Positions 58,005-64,000 of a stretch of 64,000 nucleotides of DNA are shown here, piece after piece. The stretch lies in assembly GCA_944472135.2 (NCBI GenBank), contig OX235270.1, forward strand, positions 138,151,632-138,215,631, in the 5' to 3' direction. Under the pieces are notes generated by a model. It saw only the letters and a list, made by a program, of their open reading frames with translations, had not been told where the DNA came from and did not search any database. The translations under genes and the position numbers were made by a program. Each line of letters starts with the position of its first letter. The first letter of the stretch is position 1. This stretch comes from Trichobilharzia regenti. Lineage: Eukaryota > Platyhelminthes > Trematoda > Strigeidida > Schistosomatidae.

Positions 58005-58559
58005 CACTGGGGTAGTATGTGATTACGTATCAAGTTGTTTATTAGATATGTCACACAGTTAAACAGTATTATTTACTGGATGACATTTCCAAAACAATTT
58101 ATTTTTCATAATCATATCAATTGTAATCACACGATTCGAAACTTGAGTTTTATAGTTTTCTGTATTCTTTTCTATTTGTCGTAGGGGTAGTCAAATTTTC
58201 CAGATATCCAAATCGACAGGTTTTGACTGATGCCCATTACATGTATTTACAGTTGATTCGATAAACAAAGCTTCGGTCATCAATCTCTCCCTCCATTCAC
58301 CCTATTATATTATATTTTAAAACTGTCATTTTATTCCATCCTATTTTGTGGTTGTATGTAACTGCATGTAGTGCTATAGCTGAACTATTCGCCAGATTTA
58401 TCGTCTCATTTGGGTCAACCAATCTAGATTTTGCTAGGTTTTTATGTTTGGCTAATCTGACCGCTCTTGTTCAACTAGTTTGACCTATGTATTTGACCTG
58501 ACAATCACTGCAGTCAGGCAGTGTATTAGATAAACTAAATTGTTTTGTTTTAAAGGCTC

Positions 58560-60299
58560 TACCAAACAACTAGGAACCTTTCGGGCAAACGTTCGACACA
58601 GATTAAGCCAATAAAGGACGACAATGGAAAGTCAATCACCAAAGAGGTGGAACAGAGAAAGCACTGGGTTGAACACTTCAAAAGACTTCTAAATCGTCCG
58701 CCACCTACAACACGTCCAGCAATACCAACAACGGAAGCAGAACTACCAGTGAACACTGACCCCCCGACGAAATCAGAAGTCCTGAATGCAATCAAGATGC
58801 TTAAAGCTGGGAAAACACCGGGACCAGATGGAATCCCAGCAGAGGCTTTGAAAATAGACCCAGAGACAACAGCGGACTTGATGACACCACTGCTGGAGAA
58901 GGTGTGGAAAGAGGGCAAAGTACCCGAGGATTGGAAGAACAGTTACTTATTCAAACTTCCAAAGAAAGGAGACTTAAGTCAATGTAAAAACTGGCGTGGA
59001 ATTATGCTTCTGTCCATTCCAAGCAAGATACTAAGTCGCATCATCCTGGAGAGAATCAAACAAGCCCTAGATGAAAAACTTCGTCCGGAACAGGCTGGAT
59101 TCAGGAGAAACAAATCATGTATTGATCAAATCGCCACTCTACGGATCATCATTGAACAAAGCTTGGAATGGCAGTCACCTCTCTATCTCAACTTCATCGA
59201 CTTTGAAAAGGCCTTCGACAGCGTCGATCGAGAGGTCATTTGGAAACTACTTCGCTACTACGGGGTCCCATCGACAATTATACACCTCATCCAACAGTTA
59301 TACGACAATGCTGCATGCCAAGTAATCCACAACGGGAAACTTACGGAAGCCTTCGAAGTGAGGACGGGAGTGAGGCAAGGCTGTCTACTATCACCAATGA
59401 TCTTCCTGATTGCAATTGATTGGATAATGCGACAGACAACGGCAACCAACGAGGGAACAGGCATAAAATGGACTGACACAAAAGACTTGGAGGATCTGGA
59501 TTTCGCCGATGATATATGTCTGATTTCCCATAAACTGGAAGATATGCAAGTGAAAAGTAACAAGTTGGCAGAAGAAGCATCAAAGATAGGACTTCACGTG
59601 AACATAGATAAAACAGAGATGATGAAGATTCCTAGCCAACATCAACAACACCAACAGACCACAATAAGCATAAATGGGAAGAACCTGAAAGAAACAACCT
59701 CCTTCACCTACCTGGGAAGCATCGTCTCAACTACAGGCGGAACTGACGAGGACATCAAAGCCAGAATCGGAAAAGCAAGACAAGCTTTCATTACTCTCAA
59801 ATCTGTGTGGAGGTCAACAGCAATCAGCATCAAAAATAAGATCCGGATTTTCAACTCCAATGTGAAGTCAGTGCTACTATACGGATCAGAGACTTGGCGA
59901 GTCATAAAGAGCATCTCAAACAAACTTCAAACCTTCATTAACAACTGTCTCCGCTCAATACTCAAGATCAGATGGCCAGAAAAGATCAGCAACAGGGATC
60001 TCTGGGAGCGAACCAATCAGGAACCGATTGTGAAACAAATAGGCAGAAAGAAATGGAGATGGATTGGCCATACGCTGAGGAAACCATCAAGTGACATCAC
60101 TAGACAAGCCATCGCTCGAGTGGAACCCGAAAGGGAAGCAGGCGGCGAGTTGGTCGTCAGTGCGAGGGTGACTTGGAGGAGGTCATGTGAGGAGGAGATG
60201 AAAGCATGTGGACAGACCTGGAGCAGGGTGAAAAAGTTGTCAGAAAACCGAAGTCAATGGAGGTGCGCAGCTGAAGCCCTATGTTCCTCTAGGAACTAA
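58560..60299 (+). CDS. RTE-clade reverse transcriptase, 5' truncated, open frame
   Basis: Open for 579 codons from the insertion boundary to a stop at 60297. There is no ATG near the front; numbering here is from the in-frame GTG at 58647. Motifs in order: AGKTPGPDGIPAEALK (about 53-68), FIDFEKAFDSVDR (183-195), GVRQGCLLSPMIFLIAIDW (about 242-260), FADD catalytic site (286-289), YLGSIVSTTGG, VLLYGSETW (409-417), and the C-terminal KKWRWIGHTLRKP and WRRSCEEEMKACGQ blocks. RTE LINEs use this enzyme for target-primed reverse transcription. It lacks the N-terminal APE endonuclease and any promoter of its own, so it is probably not expressed as a working element, although the RT has all catalytic residues. 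Confidence 0.9.
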   Translation, partial: YQTTRNLSGKRSTQIKPIKDDNGKSITKEVEQRKHWVEHFKRLLNRPPPTTRPAIPTTEAELPVNTDPPTKSEVLNAIKMLKAGKTPGPDGIPAEALKIDPETTADLMTPLLEKVWKEGKVPEDWKNSYLFKLPKKGDLSQCKNWRGIMLLSIPSKILSRIILERIKQALDEKLRPEQAGFRRNKSCIDQIATLRIIIEQSLEWQSPLYLNFIDFEKAFDSVDREVIWKLLRYYGVPSTIIHLIQQLYDNAACQVIHNGKLTEAFEVRTGVRQGCLLSPMIFLIAIDWIMRQTTATNEGTGIKWTDTKDLEDLDFADDICLISHKLEDMQVKSNKLAEEASKIGLHVNIDKTEMMKIPSQHQQHQQTTISINGKNLKETTSFTYLGSIVSTTGGTDEDIKARIGKARQAFITLKSVWRSTAISIKNKIRIFNSNVKSVLLYGSETWRVIKSISNKLQTFINNCLRSILKIRWPEKISNRDLWERTNQEPIVKQIGRKKWRWIGHTLRKPSSDITRQAIARVEPEREAGGELVVSARVTWRRSCEEEMKACGQTWSRVKKLSENRSQWRCAAEALCSSRN

Positions 60300-60317
60300 A
60301 GGATACAATAATAATAA
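58560..60317 (+). mobile_element. 5'-truncated RTE LINE, 9-bp TSD
   Basis: Duplication TAAAGGCTC (58551-58559 and 60318-60326) around 1758 bp ending in (ATAATA)n. No inversion. The endonuclease domain is missing, but RT and C-terminus are open throughout. The target is the coding region of PLE-C, whose reading continues across it. Confidence 0.95.
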
Positions 60318-60445
60318 TAAAGGCTCCACAGGATTCATTAGGCAACAAAGCTTGTTTCTAATTGAGTTTGTGGGTTTGAATGCCGCTTTTATTCCTGACT
60401 TATTAAGAATTCACCGTAAAGTTCCTGAGTCTCTCTCTTCGTATG

Positions 60446-61124
60446 GAAGTACTACAGATAGTTTAAATTCCCTATTGTTGTTGTTGTCATAATCCTGTGC
60501 ACGTCTGACATACATGTCATCATTAATAATCATACGATTATTTTTAATTTTATTTTTACATTTTCCTACATTCCTCGTGATTACTTTTTCAGGTTATTTA
60601 TTAAGTATCAAAAATTCTCTTGTATGCCTCACTTCCTGTCTTAAATTCTTCTCGGTACTACTTAGTTTTTGTGACTTATTGCCTAAACACTTCGCCTATC
60701 CTATTTTTACTGACACAGTGTTGCATGATCCGAAATTGCAATATTAGTTTTAATATGTGAGCTTTCTGTAAACACTGGTGCTTAACTTCCCATCTTCTTT
60801 CTTTTTATGCTATGTCTAGCATAGGAAGATCCCTTCTTGACTTTTCAATTCAAAGGTGAACTGAATTGTCTCCATCATCGAGTTGATGTGTTCAACAAAG
60901 CTGTTTATGTTCTGCGTTTTAATCACATTGAATCGATGTTTATATACCTGCACTATACTTTTTAATCTTCAAATGACACCTAGTTATTCATCTACAGAAA
61001 ACTTAAAAACTCAGGTGTATTCATACTGGATATCACTGAAGACTATTTCGAAGAATCATAATAAATGCCATCTCCCGCACGGTTACTGATGGCTATGCCA
61101 GAATTTAATACACATGAAGTAGCC
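60446..61124. other. No gene seen
   Basis: AT-rich spacer. Confidence 0.4.
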
Positions 61125-61135
61125 TATATGACTCA

Positions 61136-61485
61136 ATCCATCCACCAATTGAATACTAATTAAATGCCCAGACATCGTCGAATCATCTGCACAAGAACCG
61201 GACATGTCAACCTGAGACCGATCACTTCGGACCAATAAATCGACGGGAAAATCTCAAATTCAGTTAAATAATTAATACGACCCGTTGCATAAGGGGTGGC
61301 TCTCCTGGCCTAATTGATCTAGTGGATAACGTTTTGGCGTTTGAAACTATGGGCACTGGGTTCGAGCCTCGGTGAGAACATCATCACCACTCACTGAGAA
61401 ATGCAAGTACACCCAGATGAAGAGTCCCAAATGGGACGAAATGCGCATCCTGGATTCCACTACTAGTCACCGTCCACCAATTAAA
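61136..61485 (+). mobile_element. HHR-SINE-2 monomer, 11-bp TSD
   Basis: Duplication TATATGACTCA (61125-61135 and 61486-61496) around 350 bp. The insert begins and ends with TCCACCAATT, so it is one unit plus a short overlap. A-box region CTAGTGGATAACG, B box GGGTTCGAGCC, hammerhead near 61416-61466 with stem II GTCCCAAATGGGAC, GAAA and core ATGAAGA (first C lost). Not inverted. Confidence 0.92.
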
Positions 61486-61496
61486 TATATGACTCA

Positions 61497-62925
61497 TTGT
61501 TTGTTTGTGTTCACCTGTGAGATAGTTTTTCTGAAGTTATAACAGGAACAGATGATTCACGATACTAAGAATGCATGCATTCCTATCAGTTGCATTAAGA
61601 AAGGTTAAGCGATACTGATGAAGTGTGAGCTGCAACAGAAATTGTCTACTATTGGATTTCATCAGCCACAAGAGTTGAATTCTGATGAATATCCAGCTAC
61701 GATGATCCTAATCGACACAGTCACTTATTAATCCTAATAAATGCTTAAAAAATCTACTTAGCACTGCCTGGGATTTCGCTTAGCTAAGAGTTAAACACAA
61801 AAGGAGCTAGTGTAAATGGTAATCGATTTGGATTACCTTTAATCCCCTGGCAGTAAACCTCACTTCAGTTCATTTTTTTCAGATCAAAAGAGTTTAAAAT
61901 TCTTTTTTTCTGTTCAAATTACTACTAATACAAACGTCTCAATGTTCACAGTCCACTGTTCTAACATGTAGGAATCACACTGGTTGTACAAGATGGCTGA
62001 TAAAAATCAATGCATAATCTGTTAATTGAAATTGAGTTGTCTACCTGGAAAGATAAACGGTAATAAAACTATGAAAATTTCGAGGTGCACAGTCTACACT
62101 ATTGATATATGTCTGTAATCTGAATGTGACAAACAAATAGCACTTTTTAGCCAGCATCAGGTAGCTTAAACACTGATTCTGTTATTGAATTCTCTAATAG
62201 TGAATCTAAATTCAGCTGAAACACTCAAATTATGACAGCTGTCTACTTGGAAGTTGATGAAATAAAGAATCAAACATATATTCTATACAAGACATGGTCA
62301 TACAAAGAACATTTGGTAAATTAGTGTATTCAGGCAGCAGTTTGGATGTCTGTGAATTCATTCAACTTAGCGACCAATACCACTAGTGTTATCAGCGGTT
62401 TTTATGCCTCTAAGCAAAAAATGGTAAGTGTGTGTGTGAGTGTGTAGGGTTAAGTCCTAGGAACTGTAGGACATGTTAATTCTTTGTCTCTTTGAATTTA
62501 AAAATCAAAATTAATCATTTTAAAATTAATTAATCCTAATAGTTAGTTGACTTACACATAGATAGATAGAAGAGTAAATTCTTAAAGAAGACTTTTCAAG
62601 TACTTCCCAAAACTTGTCAGCATACCACTATCAACAAAATATTCAGCTGTCATGAACTGTTTCAAAATTAGACAACAAAGATAAATGTCTGAGTCAACAT
62701 AAAACCTCAAATGGTCAAAACTTACACACTTATAGGATGAACTGAAAATACTTCGTTGTACATGTTGCAAATTAACTAAGAGAATATTAGTCTACATGCG
62801 AAGAAAAACCCTTTCAAAACTGAATTGTTCATGAAGGAGGAAATTAGTTATGTAACTGTAATTTGTCCCGAGATACTGTTTGGGTGCTACCATCCTATTG
62901 TTTTCAAAATCTGGATAATTACAGT
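61497..62925. other. No gene seen
   Basis: AT-rich spacer; no domain in any frame. Confidence 0.4.
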
Positions 62926-63153
62926 TTTTTATTTCCTTCACGTTCTCAGTGGAACATAGGGCTTCAAGCTAGTGGCTTGAAGATTCTGTATCAGTGTTTA
63001 TTTTACAGGATGGGGTTGCTAGCCCCATGCCCATCCTTTCCTCTTTACCAGCATAATTTCCGGCTTAGCGAGGTGAAGGAGTGGGTCGGGCGGGGATCGG
63101 ATCCCGGACCATGTGTATGGTCAGCGAGCGTCCTAACCGTTGTGCCACCGACG
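62926..63153 (-). repeat. tSINE-b copy
   Basis: Minus strand: CGTCGGTGGCACAACGG A box, degraded B box GGGATCCGATCCC, body GTAAAGAGGAAAGG and RTE-like end AAGCCCTATGTTCCACTGAG. Confidence 0.85.
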
Positions 63154-64000
63154 AGAATTACTGTAAAAATGATTTATTTTACGATCGCATTGCAGACAAG
63201 TAATCGCATACTGTGTACACTGTTTCAGTGTTCTGGCTAGATTATTGTCTTAATTAATCTATGGAATACATAATGATAACAACATATGGGCGTAACGAAA
63301 ATCTCTACGTTTACATACTTGTCAATATATGCATGGGACCTGCTTAGATATTTGAAGTGGATTGTTCCGGAGATCCGTTTAGACGTTAACTAACTGAGAA
63401 ATATGTACTTTTCGACGGCGTATCAGTTAGTAAAGATTGTCAATCTTTTATCACTAAATTAGACACCATAGTCGGCATCCATATTTCAACTGAACATTTT
63501 AAAAAATACAACAATTACGTACATAAATATTCAACTAAATGTTTAGTGATGTATTTCACTATAAAGTGCTAGGAAAATAACCATTTGAAAGAAAGACAGA
63601 AAACTCCAACTGGAGGTGTGATATAAACTAGTTACTTCTATAAAATTCTATAAATCATTATTAGTGTATGTGATGGTTTATAAAGAGTTTTTCAAATTCA
63701 TACGACACTTCTGTTCACATAAGCTTACAAAGAAATAAAACCGCCAGAATATTTACAATCTAAGTTACATGTATTCGCTGGATTATAAACAGTAAAATGT
63801 AAAAAGCGTTTTGTACAATTGCACCGGAATGGCACTCAGTATAATTGCTGTATCATTAGAACTTTGTCAAGAATTTTGCCTTCGAAACAACCAAAATATA
63901 TCTGCTACTGTGTGTGTTTGTAAACTCGACTTTACGTTGTTTTATCCCTGAATATTCACTTTAAGAATGTTTGATATTTACCAGTCACTAAATCTTAACA
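63154..64000. other. No gene seen
   Basis: AT-rich to the window end. Confidence 0.4.

Larger units (their letters stand above)
58005..60445 (-). pseudogene. PLE-C relic split by an RTE insertion
   Basis: Minus strand: upstream part (60445-60327) AAFKPTNSIRNKLCCLMNP; after the RTE insert, LPDCSDCQVKYIGQTS (GIY-YIG core, about 58480-58540), AVRLAKHKNLAKSRLVDPNE and YNHKIGWNKMTVLKYNI; then the 3' region to the terminus near 58005 (GAGCACTGGGGTAG on plus). Few stops, so it was fairly young when hit. Confidence 0.8.

Noticed and set aside
58559..58918. 119-codon minus-strand frame opposite the RTE RT
   Set aside because: Antisense shadow of a strongly coding plus-strand RT frame; no domain of its own.

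Overview
This window looks like repeat-rich, AT-rich nuclear DNA of a flatworm, most likely a schistosome blood fluke. The reasons are the hammerhead-ribozyme SINEs with a tRNA-like promoter (SMalpha type), RTE-clade LINEs with an FADD reverse transcriptase, CR1-like LINEs, several Penelope-like element (PLE) families with GIY-YIG endonuclease tails, and CCCTAA-type telomere-like DNA. The species cannot be fixed from the sequence alone. I find no convincing host protein-coding exon, rRNA, canonical tRNA gene or CRISPR array. Apart from long unannotated AT-rich stretches, the window is a stack of nested retroelements.

Family names used here are local. PLE-A, PLE-B, PLE-C and PLE-D are four GIY-YIG retroelement families. 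HHR-SINE-1 (unit about 394 bp), HHR-SINE-2 (about 324 bp) and HHR-SINE-3 (about 268 bp) are tRNA-headed repeats with hammerhead folds. tSINE-a and tSINE-b are tRNA-headed SINEs without a hammerhead. RTE and CR1 are LINEs.

Layout: 1-1300 PLE-B and PLE-A relics; 2.4-2.9 kb a PLE-B insertion; 5-9 kb HHR-SINE-1, RTE and PLE-C pieces; 9.4-14.7 kb tSINE-a, PLE-A, HHR-SINE-2 and an RTE relic; 16-17.9 kb an HHR-SINE-2 split by a terminal-inverted-repeat element that holds telomere-like DNA, then CR1; 18.1-23.3 kb a PLE-B split by a 3.3-kb inverted concatemer of HHR-SINE-1; 24.5-31.2 kb HHR-SINE-2 and three or four PLE-B copies, one with perfectly length-matched 732-bp inverted arms; 32.4-33.8 kb an RTE with an antisense RTE inside it; 34-44 kb scattered SINEs, CR1 and HHR-SINE-3; 45-49 kb PLE-C and RTE; 50-57.8 kb PLE-D, nested HHR-SINE pairs and RTE; 58-60.4 kb a PLE-C split by the best-preserved RTE reverse transcriptase (58560-60317); 61.1 kb a clean HHR-SINE-2 monomer.

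The main observation is shared geometry. About ten PLE and HHR-SINE insertions are back-to-back inverted (left part on the minus strand, right part on the plus strand, both 3' ends outward), and several have 11-14 bp target-site duplications. The three clean RTE insertions are not inverted. The SINE tails also pair with LINEs: tSINE-b shares its 3' end with RTE, and tSINE-a resembles the CR1 3' end. This suggests three mobilisation systems: RTE with tSINE-b, CR1 with tSINE-a, and PLE with the hammerhead SINEs.
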